A DNA stretch of 64,000 nt from Spirosoma sp. (GTDB taxonomy: Bacteria > Bacteroidota > Bacteroidia > Cytophagales > Spirosomataceae), in assembly GCF_026391055.1 (NCBI RefSeq), contig NZ_JAPLET010000015.1, forward strand, positions 62,001-126,000, read 5' to 3'. The position numbers and the translations under genes are program-made. Shown piece after piece: positions 17,438 to 27,252 of this stretch. A model generated the notes under the pieces. The model was not told the origin of the DNA. It ran no database searches and saw only the letters and a list, made by a program, of their open reading frames with translations. Numbering within the stretch: position 1 is the stretch's first letter; each line of letters opens with the position of its first letter.

Positions 17438-20236
17438 TTATTCAAACGCTCTTCGAACGATATCGGCTTGTTCCTGAGAATGTATTTTTGGGTAGCCGGT
17501 AGCGGGTGAAGCCGAAGCTTTCCGCGAAATAATCGGGTAGTTCAACCCAATCCGTAGCAGGTACGTCCAGTAGCCCATGTTTTCCGGCTCTTCCTGTACC
17601 CAGAAGATTTCGGCTTTTTTGTACTTCTCCAACACGGCGTTCAATTGCGTTTTGGAAAGCGGAGCCAACTGTTCAATACGTACAATGGCCACGTCGTCGC
17701 GCTGATCGGCCTGCTGCTTGTCGAGTAAGTCGTAATAGACTTTACCTGTGCAAAGTAGTACACGCTTCACCTTTTTCGCCTGTGCGTAGCTATCGTCGAT
17801 AATTTCCTGGAACGATCCTTTGGTAAGGTCTTCCAGCGGGGAAATACATTTCGGATGGCGAAGCAACGACTTGGGCGACATGATGACCAGCGGTTTCCGG
17901 AATGCCCAGGCCAACTGTCGACGCATAACGTGGAACAGGTTAGCGGGCGTCGTGATATTAGCCACCACCATGTTGTATTCTGCATAGAGTTGCAGATAAC
18001 GCTCAGGACGGGCGTTGGAGTGCTCCGGCCCCTGGCCTTCGTAGCCGTGGGGAAGCAACATCGTTACGCCATTCTGAATACCCCATTTCGACTCGGCAGC
18101 AGCAATAAACTGGTCGATGATGAGCTGGGCACCATTCGAGAAATCGCCGAATTGGGCTTCCCAGATTACCAGCGCATGCGGATTTGCCATGGCATAACCA
18201 TATTCAAAACCAAGCACGCCATATTCCGACAGCAAGGAGTTATATATCTGGAATTTCTGCTGACCATCCTGAATGTAGTCCAGTGACGAGTACGAGGCAT
18301 TCGTTTCGGAATCATGCAGCACGGCATGACGGTGCGAGAACGTACCCCGCTGCACATCCTGACCACTCAGCCGAACAGCTCTGCCTTCGAGCAGCAGCGA
18401 GCCATAGGCCAGCAGTTCGGCCGTACCCCAGTTCACCATTTTGGTGTCGTTGAGCATCGTTTGCCGGTCTTTCAGAAGCTTATCTATTTGCTTCAGCGGC
18501 TTGAAGCCTTCCGGTAATTTCACCAGCGCGTTGCCAATGGTTTGCAACGTTTCGGCCGGTACTCCCGTTTCGGGCGACTTGTCGAAGTCTGATGGTTCGC
18601 TGAAACGAAGTTCGGACCAGTCGAGGTCCAGCCGGAGTGGCTTGTATGGTATTTCGGCTTTTTGCTTGACGCGGTCGAGCCGGTCCTGCAACTGCTTCTT
18701 GAACTCCGTGTCCATGCGTTGCGCCAGTTCAGCATCTACGTCGCCCCGCTTGATGAGCAGGTCTTTGTAGATTTCGCGCGGGTTCTGATGCTTGTCGATG
18801 ATGTTGTACATCGTTGGCTGCGTGAACTTCGGCTCGTCGGCTTCATTGTGGCCGTAGCGACGATAGCAGACCATGTCGATAAACACGTCCCGGTTGAATT
18901 TCTCCCGGAACTCTACCGCTAGTTTGGCGCAGAAAATAACTGCTTCAGGATCATCGCCGTTGACGTGGAAAATAGGCGCGTCGATGATTTTGGCAATGTC
19001 TGAGCAATAAATAGACGAACGGGCGTCTTCGAAATCGGTAGTGAAACCAATCTGGTTGTTGATAACAAAATGAACTGTACCGCCGGTTGTATAACCCGCC
19101 AGTTTCGCCATTTGTGTCACCTCATAAACAATACCCTGACCGGCAACGGCTGCATCGCCGTGGATCAGGATCGGCATGATCTTGGTGAAATCACCCCGGT
19201 ATTCTTCGTCAGCCTGCGCCCGTACAAAGCCTTCAACAACGGGGTTGACCGCTTCCAGGTGCGATGGGTTAGGGGCCAGCTTCACGCTGATCTGCTTGCC
19301 CGATTTAGTTTCGGTCAGGCTCGAATAGCCGAGGTGGTATTTTACGTCACCATCGCCGTGTACCTGATCGGGTACATTGCCTTCGAAGCCATCAAATATC
19401 GACTCATACGACTTGCCCAGAATATTGGCCAGTACGTTAAGCCGTCCGCGGTGCGCCATACCGATCATTACCTCTTCAACGCCCATATCGGCCGCCTGGC
19501 TGATAATAGTATCCAGAGCTGGAATCGTTACTTCACCACCTTCCAGCGAAAAACGCTTCTGACCGAGGTATTTCGTAGCGAGGAAGTTTTCGAAAACGGT
19601 AGCTTCGTTTAGTTTTTCGAGAATACGCTTTTTCTCATCCAGGGTAGGCATGAAAACGAGCGCTTCTTTCTCAATCTTATTGCGCAGCCAGTTTTTTACA
19701 TCCAGCTCGCGGATGTACATATACTCAAATCCAATTTCACCGGCATAGATTTTTCGCAGCGAATCCATAATAACGCGCAGCGTAGCCGGTCCGATTCCGA
19801 GCAGTTTGCCTGACTCGAATACCGTATCCAGATCGGCTTCAGATAGGGCGTAATCGGGCAAATCGACGCGGGGTTGCCGGTCTTTGCGTTCACGGAGCGG
19901 ATTAGTTTTCGCCAGCAGGTGACCACGTGACCGGTATGCCTTGATCAAACTGGCAACCGAGACTTCCTTTTCGGCGTGGGTGGCATCGACTGGTTTGGCC
20001 GTGGCCTGTCCGTTGCCGGATGAGCCGTTTAGAGCTGTACCATTGCTTTTACCTGGCTCGGCCTGTGTGCCGGTACCGTTTCCATTGGCTTTTTCACCGT
20101 AGGTGAGTGAAAACTCAAACCCTTTAAAAAATTGCTGCCAGCTTTCGTCAACTGTCTGTGGGTCTTGTTTATAAGACTGGTAAAGTTGATCTACGTAAGC
20201 CGCGTCGGAGTTGGCTATATATGAGTACTGATCCAT
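17438..20236 (-). CDS. sucA: 2-oxoglutarate dehydrogenase E1
   Basis: The thiamine-diphosphate E1 decarboxylates 2-oxoglutarate and hands the succinyl group to SucB. The 932-residue protein has the N-terminal segment SYIANSDAAYVDQLYQSYK typical of OdhA/SucA E1, followed by GMAHRGRLNVLANI, HLGYSS, NPSHLEAVNPVVEG, the ThDP motif HGDAAVAGQGIVYE...NNQIGFTT, and the C-terminal transketolase part with LLPHGYEGQGPEHSNAR and WVQEEPENMGYW. The length is close to that of E. coli SucA. The ATG at 20236 is preceded by a candidate -7 box. It is transcribed into sucB through the inverted repeat. Confidence 0.98.
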   Translation of the reverse strand: MDQYSYIANSDAAYVDQLYQSYKQDPQTVDESWQQFFKGFEFSLTYGEKANGNGTGTQAEPGKSNGTALNGSSGNGQATAKPVDATHAEKEVSVASLIKAYRSRGHLLAKTNPLRERKDRQPRVDLPDYALSEADLDTVFESGKLLGIGPATLRVIMDSLRKIYAGEIGFEYMYIRELDVKNWLRNKIEKEALVFMPTLDEKKRILEKLNEATVFENFLATKYLGQKRFSLEGGEVTIPALDTIISQAADMGVEEVMIGMAHRGRLNVLANILGKSYESIFDGFEGNVPDQVHGDGDVKYHLGYSSLTETKSGKQISVKLAPNPSHLEAVNPVVEGFVRAQADEEYRGDFTKIMPILIHGDAAVAGQGIVYEVTQMAKLAGYTTGGTVHFVINNQIGFTTDFEDARSSIYCSDIAKIIDAPIFHVNGDDPEAVIFCAKLAVEFREKFNRDVFIDMVCYRRYGHNEADEPKFTQPTMYNIIDKHQNPREIYKDLLIKRGDVDAELAQRMDTEFKKQLQDRLDRVKQKAEIPYKPLRLDLDWSELRFSEPSDFDKSPETGVPAETLQTIGNALVKLPEGFKPLKQIDKLLKDRQTMLNDTKMVNWGTAELLAYGSLLLEGRAVRLSGQDVQRGTFSHRHAVLHDSETNASYSSLDYIQDGQQKFQIYNSLLSEYGVLGFEYGYAMANPHALVIWEAQFGDFSNGAQLIIDQFIAAAESKWGIQNGVTMLLPHGYEGQGPEHSNARPERYLQLYAEYNMVVANITTPANLFHVMRRQLAWAFRKPLVIMSPKSLLRHPKCISPLEDLTKGSFQEIIDDSYAQAKKVKRVLLCTGKVYYDLLDKQQADQRDDVAIVRIEQLAPLSKTQLNAVLEKYKKAEIFWVQEEPENMGYWTYLLRIGLNYPIISRKASASPATGYPKIHSQEQADIVRRAFE

Positions 20237-20264
20237 GACGGGGGCGCGTCGTTGTTTTGACCCG

Positions 20265-20299
20265 CAAAGGTAGCGTATCAGCTACAGAGTTGGCCCAAA
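20265..20299 (-). promoter_or_regulatory. Possible sucA promoter
   Basis: On the minus strand TACCTTTG (20265-20272) matches TAnnTTTG 29 nt upstream of the sucA ATG, and a TTTG (20296-20299) stands 23 nt further up, slightly longer than the preferred spacing. Confidence 0.4.
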
Positions 20300-20471
20300 A
20301 TTTATTGATTTTATCCTACCAACTGCTAATAGCCGTCCGTTTATGTGAACAACGACCTGAAAAGTTGAATTTTTTGCAAAAATTAAGTTCTAAACAAAGA
20401 ACTACAAATGAAACCATATAGTGCGTTATAGGTTCAGCGCGACGGTAAGAAAACGGATTTTTACCTAAACA

Positions 20472-20498
20472 AAAAGCCATCCATTAGGGACGGCTTTT
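20472..20498 (-). terminator. Terminator of the SulP transporter gene
   Basis: AAAAGCC(A/G)TCC arms (20472-20482 and 20488-20498) form an 11-bp stem with one mismatch, followed on the minus strand by T5. It lies about 20 bp past the transporter stop codon. Confidence 0.8.
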
Positions 20499-20518
20499 GT
20501 ACAATGAAGAATAGGCTG

Positions 20519-22147
20519 TTAAATGGCCATTTTTTTTCGACGGGCCGCCAGCGGATGCGTCGACATGGGTTGGTGCTCATCGAGGTTAATGACGTGGAAC
20601 TCGCCACCCGCCAGCTGAAAATCTCGCTCGTAATTATGTAGGTTTTCCATAACGGTATGGTCTACGAACCGGGCCTGGTGTAAGTCGACCGTGACGTGCT
20701 GACCAGCCTCCTGTGGGATGGTGTCCAATTGCTTTTTGATCGATAGGTAATTGGTAAATACAGCGGCTCCGGTGATGGTCAGTGTATGGTGAGATCCTTC
20801 GGAAACAAGCTCCTGCTGGGGGTTGAAAAGGTATTTGACCGGCAGGCCGAGTGCCAGTTGGATAACAAATTTTGCCGCAATGCCCACCGCAATGCCTATC
20901 AACAAGTCAGTAGCCAGTGTAGCTATAATTGTAATCACAAATACAATCAACTGTTCAGCCCCGATGTGGCGCATATGGCGAAACTCTTTGGGAGCAGCCA
21001 GCCGGAATCCAACGGCAATCAGGATGGCCGCCAGTGCCGCTACCGGAACAAGTTTGATGAGCGGAACAAGAGCCACCACAAAAAGCAGCAGGAAACCGCC
21101 GTGAAAGAAGTTAGCCCAGCGAGTTTTGCCCCCATTAGTCAGGTTAGCCGACGAACGGGCTACTTCCGAAATCATTGGCAGACCGCCGAGGGTTGCTGAT
21201 ACCATGTTGCCAATACCAACCGCTGTTAAATCCTTGCTTAAATTCGATTTACGCTTGTATGGGTCAAGCAGGTCGATGGCCTTACCCGTCAGCAGCGACT
21301 CCAGCGAGCCAATGATAGTGAACATGGCGAGGTATTTCAGGGCGACGGGCAGCATGTCGCCCGACCAGGCTCCAAAGTTTGCATTGTACGACAGCTTAAA
21401 CTCGCCGGGATTGACCAGTGGTTTAATGGCGCTGTATAGTTTTGTATCAGACAGGTGGAAGTATAATCCTAGGGCAATGGCTACTACCAAAACAACCAGC
21501 GCGGGAGGGACTTGCTTGATCGCTTTGCTTTTGATGGTCGGCCAGCTAAACAGAATAATGAGGCTGACGAGCCCGATCACCGCTACGTGCCACTCCATAT
21601 GGCTGAGACTGTGGGGCACCATTGCCAGCAGTTCGAGCGGCTCTTTGCCCTTTAGTTCGGATGGGGCGATACCAACGGCCAGGTGAATCTGCTTCGACAT
21701 GATGATGATCCCGATGGCTGCCAGCATACCATGAACGGCCGACAGCGGAAAAAAGTCGGCTAGTTTGGCTACTTTCAGCATGCCCATAACGACTTGCAGG
21801 ACGCCGGCTGCTATGATAACACCTAGGGTCAGTTTCCAGCCCAGTTCGAGGTCACCCTTTCCTAATTCTTCCACGCAACCGGCCACAATCACAATCAATC
21901 CAGCTGCGGGACCTTTAATTGTTGGCTCTGAGCCGGCAAAAAACGCAACGATCAACCCACCGACAATGGCTGTCAACACGCCCATAATTGGCGGAAAGTT
22001 ACTGGCTGATGCGATACCAAGACTAAGTGGCAAAGCAATCAGCGAAACCAGGAACCCCGATAATAAATCGGACTGCCAATTTTCTTTCAACCCGGCAAGA
22101 CCTTTCGCCGGAACGACGTGAATAATAGGTTTAACTTGTGCTTCCAT
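20519..22147 (-). CDS. SulP-family inorganic anion transporter with STAS domain
   Basis: The 542-residue protein is a SulP/SLC26 carrier. It has the SulP hallmark near residues 28-60 (DLLSGFLVSLIALPLSLGIA), about ten further membrane segments, the GPAAGLIVIVAG region, and the core motif GLPMISEVARSSANLTNGGKT. A cytoplasmic STAS domain covers about residues 435-530 (VTVDLHQARFVDHTVMENLHNYE). The substrate could be sulfate or bicarbonate; the motif set in this subclass often goes with bicarbonate, but the sequence alone does not decide. It has its own terminator and is divergent from the CNB-domain protein. Confidence 0.92.
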   Translation of the reverse strand: MEAQVKPIIHVVPAKGLAGLKENWQSDLLSGFLVSLIALPLSLGIASASNFPPIMGVLTAIVGGLIVAFFAGSEPTIKGPAAGLIVIVAGCVEELGKGDLELGWKLTLGVIIAAGVLQVVMGMLKVAKLADFFPLSAVHGMLAAIGIIIMSKQIHLAVGIAPSELKGKEPLELLAMVPHSLSHMEWHVAVIGLVSLIILFSWPTIKSKAIKQVPPALVVLVVAIALGLYFHLSDTKLYSAIKPLVNPGEFKLSYNANFGAWSGDMLPVALKYLAMFTIIGSLESLLTGKAIDLLDPYKRKSNLSKDLTAVGIGNMVSATLGGLPMISEVARSSANLTNGGKTRWANFFHGGFLLLFVVALVPLIKLVPVAALAAILIAVGFRLAAPKEFRHMRHIGAEQLIVFVITIIATLATDLLIGIAVGIAAKFVIQLALGLPVKYLFNPQQELVSEGSHHTLTITGAAVFTNYLSIKKQLDTIPQEAGQHVTVDLHQARFVDHTVMENLHNYERDFQLAGGEFHVINLDEHQPMSTHPLAARRKKMAI

Positions 22148-22508
22148 TTAGGTTATCAGTTACGTTCAAGGTTTAAGATATGACAACGTTCGACAACCCA
22201 TATTAAGCTGCTATTAAGCAAAGATTAAAATACGATTAATGATATGAAAAAGTGGATAAAATCTTATAATTATTTGGATAATATGAATTATAGGAAATAT
22301 TATTTTACATTTTGTACTTTATATGTAATTCTATAGAAAATGTGAGCTATCTAATATTGACTAACGTATATACATTGATAGGTTCTGTTATTAATAACAA
22401 CTTAAGGTATTTTAAGCTTATGGAACGACTTAAATTAACGGATTACTTACCCGCTTCTCATTCAGCGGTGTGTATATTTGACGGTAAATTGCGTTGTAAA
22501 TCCCGCTT
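22148..22508. other. AT-rich divergent intergenic region
   Basis: This 361-bp stretch between the divergent SulP gene and the CNB-domain gene is clearly richer in A and T than the coding DNA around it. A short open frame at 22312-22512 has no family resemblance and was not taken as a gene. The only signal I support is the TATATTTG box near its right end. No stable hairpin or repeat was recognised. Confidence 0.5.
22473..22480 (+). promoter_or_regulatory. Possible -7 box before the CNB-domain gene
   Basis: TATATTTG matches TAnnTTTG and would start transcription about 20 nt before the ATG at 22509. No TTTG is present at the expected -33 position, so the support is partial. Confidence 0.35.
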
Positions 22509-25500
22509 ATGATTGCTGGTGCAGATTCTACTTCTCAACCTGTTTCTACTCCTCAGCGATGGCATCGTGCGTTAGGCATCCGGCCGGAGGAAAGCCGAAC
22601 GGTGGGGTTATTTTTCATTCATAACTTTTTGCTTGGCATCGGCACTATTCTCATTTATGTAGCAGCCAATGCAATTCTGCTTGAGAATCAACCTGATACA
22701 AGTCTCCCTATTGCCTATATAGCCTCGGCGGTAGCCATGATCGGCATTGGTCAGATCTATGGCTACTTTGAGCATCACTTAGCTTTACGCAGTCTGGCCG
22801 TTCGGGTGTTGATCGCGGCTGTTGTGATGACGATTGTGGTGGGTATTCTGGTCGTTGTTGGGCATTCCATTATGGCGGCTGTAGCCATCATGACGGGCTA
22901 TCGAATTATTTATCTGCTTACCAACCTCGAATTCTGGGGCGTTTCGGCCGTTGTATTCGATACGCGTCAGAGTAAGCGTTTATTTGGCGTGATCAGCTCC
23001 GGCGATATGCCCGCCAAAGCCATAGGCGCTATCCTGGCGGCTCTGGTACATGCCCATGCCGATGTGTTGCGGTTGTTGCTGGTTGCTTTCGGGTCCTTTC
23101 TGGCAGCACTTTATATTCTTCAGTTAACCATTCAGTCGCACGATGTACACGCGCCACAGGGAGCCGACCGGGTCGCACGCCGGGAGCCGTCTCGATTAAT
23201 TGGCAAGCGGTTCGGCGGGAGTGAACTAATCTTCTACATGTGCCTGAGTATGGCCGTTCTGGCCGCTGTGGCAACCGAGATCGAATACAACTTCTTTATT
23301 AATGTCAAGCACCGCTTTCACGACCAAACGGATGTTATCCGCTACGTGAGCTATGTACTGGCGTTGACGTACGGAGTAGCTATGCTGGTTAAATTGCTGA
23401 TGTCGAGGCAGGTGCTCGACCGATTTGGGATACAGCGTTCGTTGCTGGTATTGCCCTGGCTGGCCTTGACGGGCCTAATTGGCTTAATTGGACTGCGCTA
23501 TTTTACCACCAATGAAACCGTCTTGCTGATTTACTTCTGTGGCTTATATCTGCTCTTTGAGGTAGCTCGCCGGGCGCTGTTCGATCCCGTATTTCTCGTC
23601 TTATTTCAGCCATTGTTGCCTCCCCAGCGACTGAAAGGGCATACACTGGCCAAAGGTTTATACGAACCCATTGGCTTAGGTGTGGCCGGTCTGCTCATTT
23701 ATGTTTTGCATACAACGCTCGAATCGGGTGGCGTACTGGTATGGATTTTACTTCTGGCGGGTGCGATCTGGCTGCTGCGCCACACCTACAAACGGTACCT
23801 GCATGAGTTGACGGATGCTATTGGCCGACGCTTTCTGGAAAGCGATCAACTGGCAATGCCAACGGTAGCGCAGGCCAGTCTGGTAAGGCAGTTGCAAAGT
23901 AACCGACCCGGCGACGTACTAACGGCAATTAGCTGGCTGGATGCGCATAATCCGGATGAGCTAAGCCGGCAAATCCCTTCGCTGCTTACGCATACCAGCG
24001 CCAGTATTCGCCGAAGAACGCTGGCCGCAGCGGCCCGGATGAAGCAGCCCCTGCCCGTTCGTCAGGTTACGCACATTGCCCTGACGGACGATGACCCGGC
24101 CTTACGTCAGCAAGCAGCCTACCTGTTGGGACGACGCATAAATGCAGAAGCCGCTGAACTGGCCCCGCTTATCAATCACACCGATCTCTCTATCCGGCAG
24201 GGTGCTATCAAGGGGGTGCTGGAATTAAACCCACACGATACGGCGGCTCTGGCGGCCCTGAATAAACTGGCCACCGCTGCGGACGTTGTTCTTCAGCAAA
24301 TAGCTTTATCCCTCATAGCTACCCTTAGACTGACCAGCTTTGCCGCGCTGGTTAGCGATAGGCTGGAGAGCCCGAATGCCGATGTACGAAAGGCCGCTAT
24401 CAATACGGCAGGTCATTTGCCCAGTACCAATCTGACTCGGTATTTACTGGATAACCTTACCCATAAGACCATCGGGCGAGCCGTTACCCAGGCACTGAAA
24501 GCTCGCGGAAGCGAAACCATTGCAGCCCTGCGCCAGGTGCGGCAGTCGACTACAGATCGACTCATGCTGGAACGTATAGCGGCCGTTTGCGGAGCTATAC
24601 CTACGCCGGAGAGCCGCCATTTGCTCAATGGGCTGGCGCAGCAACCCGATGTATTGGTGCGGAGTGCCGCCCTCCGGGCCTTGCGCCGGTTCCCGAACGA
24701 ACCCGAAGACGACGCACTTTTTCGCGTGGTCATGCAGGAAGAGGTGTTACTGGCCCAGCGGATCCTGCACGGGAGTTTGACGGATACAGCCCTAACCAAG
24801 ACGCTGGATTATGAACTATCGGTACTGCTACAGCGGCTATTCGATGTGCTGATGCAGCTTTACGATTCTGAAACTATTGCCGGGGCTCGCATGGGTATTG
24901 GACATCCTGCCCGCGAACGGCGGGCCAACTCGCTCGAAATGCTGGATAACCTGATTCCACGAGCTACCTACCAAACGCTTCAGGTACTCGTAGATGATCT
25001 GCCCCGCACCGAGAAAAATCGTATTCTCGATGCAGAACTAGGCCCTTTCGACGACCAGGAACCCATCTGGGCGTTTGTGTTGCGGATGGGTGAAACCACT
25101 TTTTCATCCTGGACGGTCGATGTTGTGCTGCGTACATTGCCACCGGCAGAGGCTTTGCTGGCCCGGCAATCTTTAGAATCCCGTTTTGGTACTTTATCTC
25201 CTTTGCTTATGTCGCACGCCCCTCATTCTACCGAGCAGATTTCAGCCTACGACCGGGTACTGCTATTATCCCAGGCCAGTCTCTTTTCCCAAACGCCCGA
25301 GAATGTACTGGCGAGTATCACGCCAATTATGAAAGAAGAGGAACATCAGTCCGGTGTATCCATTTTCCGTAAGGGCGATCTGGGTACGGGCATGTACGTT
25401 ATCTATACCGGCGAAGTGGCTATTCTGGATGGCGATACCGAACTGGCTCGCTTTGGGCGGGGCGACTTCTTTGGCGAACTGGCGCTACTGGATACCGAAG

Positions 25501-25679
25501 CCCGCTCCGCTACGGCAGAAGCTATTACCGATGTTCGGCTGCTGCGTATTGACCAGGATGATTTTTACGACCTAATGGAAGAACGGAGCGAGGTTCTTCG
25601 TAGTATTGTTAAAAGCTTGTCAGGGCGTATTCGGCGGCAGAACGAATTGCTGTCAAACCGGGCTACAACACCGCAGTAG
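22509..25679 (+). CDS. Transporter-like protein with HEAT repeats and C-terminal cyclic-nucleotide-binding domain
   Basis: The 1056-residue protein has three parts. Residues about 25-435 form some twelve membrane segments resembling the nucleotide-transporter (NTT)/MFS-like fold, including GVISSGDMPAKAIGAILAALV and YEPIGLGVAGLLIYVL. Residues about 440-880 are HEAT-like helical repeats (e.g. RRRTLAAAARM, LRQQAAYLLGRR, VRKAAINTAGHLP). Residues about 940-1045 are a CNB domain with an intact phosphate-binding cassette, FFGELALLDTEARSATAEA, where the Glu and Arg that hold the cyclic nucleotide are present. It may be a transporter or a membrane receptor controlled by cAMP or cGMP. A receiver-cyclase gene lies in the same strand block at 28753. 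Confidence 0.85.
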   Translation: MIAGADSTSQPVSTPQRWHRALGIRPEESRTVGLFFIHNFLLGIGTILIYVAANAILLENQPDTSLPIAYIASAVAMIGIGQIYGYFEHHLALRSLAVRVLIAAVVMTIVVGILVVVGHSIMAAVAIMTGYRIIYLLTNLEFWGVSAVVFDTRQSKRLFGVISSGDMPAKAIGAILAALVHAHADVLRLLLVAFGSFLAALYILQLTIQSHDVHAPQGADRVARREPSRLIGKRFGGSELIFYMCLSMAVLAAVATEIEYNFFINVKHRFHDQTDVIRYVSYVLALTYGVAMLVKLLMSRQVLDRFGIQRSLLVLPWLALTGLIGLIGLRYFTTNETVLLIYFCGLYLLFEVARRALFDPVFLVLFQPLLPPQRLKGHTLAKGLYEPIGLGVAGLLIYVLHTTLESGGVLVWILLLAGAIWLLRHTYKRYLHELTDAIGRRFLESDQLAMPTVAQASLVRQLQSNRPGDVLTAISWLDAHNPDELSRQIPSLLTHTSASIRRRTLAAAARMKQPLPVRQVTHIALTDDDPALRQQAAYLLGRRINAEAAELAPLINHTDLSIRQGAIKGVLELNPHDTAALAALNKLATAADVVLQQIALSLIATLRLTSFAALVSDRLESPNADVRKAAINTAGHLPSTNLTRYLLDNLTHKTIGRAVTQALKARGSETIAALRQVRQSTTDRLMLERIAAVCGAIPTPESRHLLNGLAQQPDVLVRSAALRALRRFPNEPEDDALFRVVMQEEVLLAQRILHGSLTDTALTKTLDYELSVLLQRLFDVLMQLYDSETIAGARMGIGHPARERRANSLEMLDNLIPRATYQTLQVLVDDLPRTEKNRILDAELGPFDDQEPIWAFVLRMGETTFSSWTVDVVLRTLPPAEALLARQSLESRFGTLSPLLMSHAPHSTEQISAYDRVLLLSQASLFSQTPENVLASITPIMKEEEHQSGVSIFRKGDLGTGMYVIYTGEVAILDGDTELARFGRGDFFGELALLDTEARSATAEAITDVRLLRIDQDDFYDLMEERSEVLRSIVKSLSGRIRRQNELLSNRATTPQ

Positions 25680-25778
25680 ATACTGCGTAGTTCAGGCACT
25701 TGGGAATAAGGCTGCGTTCATATAGGTCGTTGTGGCGACCCCTGGGGTTTATACGATTTCCATTCTCTGACTCATAGT

Positions 25779-27152
25779 ATGAATACGTCATCACCCGAGG
25801 GCATTGGAACCATTCTGCTGGCTGCCGGGGCATTTCAATTCGCCCGTCGTTTTCTTGACTTGCCAACCCGTTTGCCCGGTTGGGAGCCGTTTTTCAAACG
25901 CATATGGGTCATTTTTGGCGTACTACTAGGCCTCTCGGCACTCTTTTCCATCGACTTGTCGAATGGCTGGGTTGCGCTCGCTATGAGCCTGGTATTTGTT
26001 TTCATGCTGTGGCAGCTGAAACATTTTCAACCGTCGCGCACGGTAATATTAGCCGTAGCTCCTTTTTTACTGCTATGGGTGGTCGGTAGTTATCTTGAAC
26101 ACTATGCCCCCAAGTTCTACCAGGCGAACGAAGGTTTTTTCGACAGTTCGATTGGTTTTTCAGCCATCTGGCTTGGCACGTTCCTCGTAATTGCCAACCG
26201 GCAGAAGAAAGCACTGGTCAAAATTGAGCAGGAGCGCGCCATTGAAGCGGAACAACGGCGTATTATTGAAGCGAAAAAGCAGGAGCTTGAATACTTAGTT
26301 GCCGAACGAACTGCCAAAATTACTCTGCAAAAGGAAGAGCTGGAACAGACACTCATAGAACTGAAAGCAACACAGGCCCAACTGATCCAAAGCGAGAAAA
26401 TGGCCTCGCTGGGCGAACTGACCGCCGGTATTGCTCACGAAATTCAGAACCCACTCAACTTCGTCAATAACTTCTCCGAAGTCAGCATTGAACTGATCGA
26501 CGAACTGGCCGAAGAGCAAGCCAAACCCGAGCGAGACCCTGAGCTGGAAGCTGAACTGCTGACGGATCTAAAGCAGAACCTACAAAAAATAAATCACCAT
26601 GGCGGGCGGGCCTCGTCCATTGTAAAAGGCATGCTTCAGCACTCACGGGCTGGGGCCGGACAGCGGGAGCCAACGGACGTTAATGCGCTTTGCGAGGAGT
26701 ATCTCCGCCTGGCTTATCACGGCTTGCGTGCCAAGGATAAAAGCTTCAATGCAATTTTCAGTACTGAGCTGGACCCCTCGCTGGGGTTAATCAGCCTGGT
26801 GCCGCAGGACGTCAGCCGGGTGTTGCTTAACTTATTCACAAACGCTTTTTATGCTGTTCAGCAACGCCAGAAGCAGGAGAAGACGCATGGTTACCAGCCA
26901 ACAGTTATCGTTAGCACCCGCTGTGCCAATAGCGAAGCAGTCATCACCGTAGCGGATAACGGGACGGGCATTGCCGAGGATGTACAGCAGAAGATTTTTC
27001 AGCCGTTTTTTACTACCAAGCCCACGGGCGAAGGAACAGGACTCGGGCTATCCTTGGCTTACGAAATCATCACGAAAGGGCATGGCGGTACGCTGGAGGT
27101 GGAAAGCAAAGCCGGAGAAGGATCTAAATTCATTGTTACACTGCCCGGCTGA
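25779..27152 (+). CDS. Membrane histidine kinase
   Basis: The 457-residue sensor kinase has about five membrane segments in residues 10-140, a coiled coil at about 143-205 (ALVKIEQERAIEAEQRRIIE), and a DHp domain with the H-box GELTAGIAHEIQNPLNF, giving phospho-acceptor His220. The ATPase core has an N-box (VLLNLFTNAFYAV), G1 (DNGTGI), F (FFTTKPTGEGTG) and G2 (GLGLSLAYEI). It has no large periplasmic domain, so it probably senses the membrane or an intramembrane cue. It stands 99 bp after the CNB-domain gene and ahead of two receiver genes, which are its likely partners. Confidence 0.92.
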   Translation: MNTSSPEGIGTILLAAGAFQFARRFLDLPTRLPGWEPFFKRIWVIFGVLLGLSALFSIDLSNGWVALAMSLVFVFMLWQLKHFQPSRTVILAVAPFLLLWVVGSYLEHYAPKFYQANEGFFDSSIGFSAIWLGTFLVIANRQKKALVKIEQERAIEAEQRRIIEAKKQELEYLVAERTAKITLQKEELEQTLIELKATQAQLIQSEKMASLGELTAGIAHEIQNPLNFVNNFSEVSIELIDELAEEQAKPERDPELEAELLTDLKQNLQKINHHGGRASSIVKGMLQHSRAGAGQREPTDVNALCEEYLRLAYHGLRAKDKSFNAIFSTELDPSLGLISLVPQDVSRVLLNLFTNAFYAVQQRQKQEKTHGYQPTVIVSTRCANSEAVITVADNGTGIAEDVQQKIFQPFFTTKPTGEGTGLGLSLAYEIITKGHGGTLEVESKAGEGSKFIVTLPG

Positions 27153-27252
27153 GAAATTAAGCACCGTTTATACCAATAGTACCTCCTTGAGCTAAAGATG
27201 AATACATACCCCTGACGTGAAATCAAGTAACCCATCAATCATTCATCAACCC

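Noticed and set aside
22312..22512. 66-codon frame just before the CNB-domain gene
   Set aside because: AT-rich, no family resemblance, overlaps the start of the next gene and contains the predicted -7 box.
25725..25740. GGTCG/CGACC hairpin before the histidine kinase gene
   Set aside because: A 5-bp stem with a 6-nt loop is expected by chance, and no T-run or second copy was seen.
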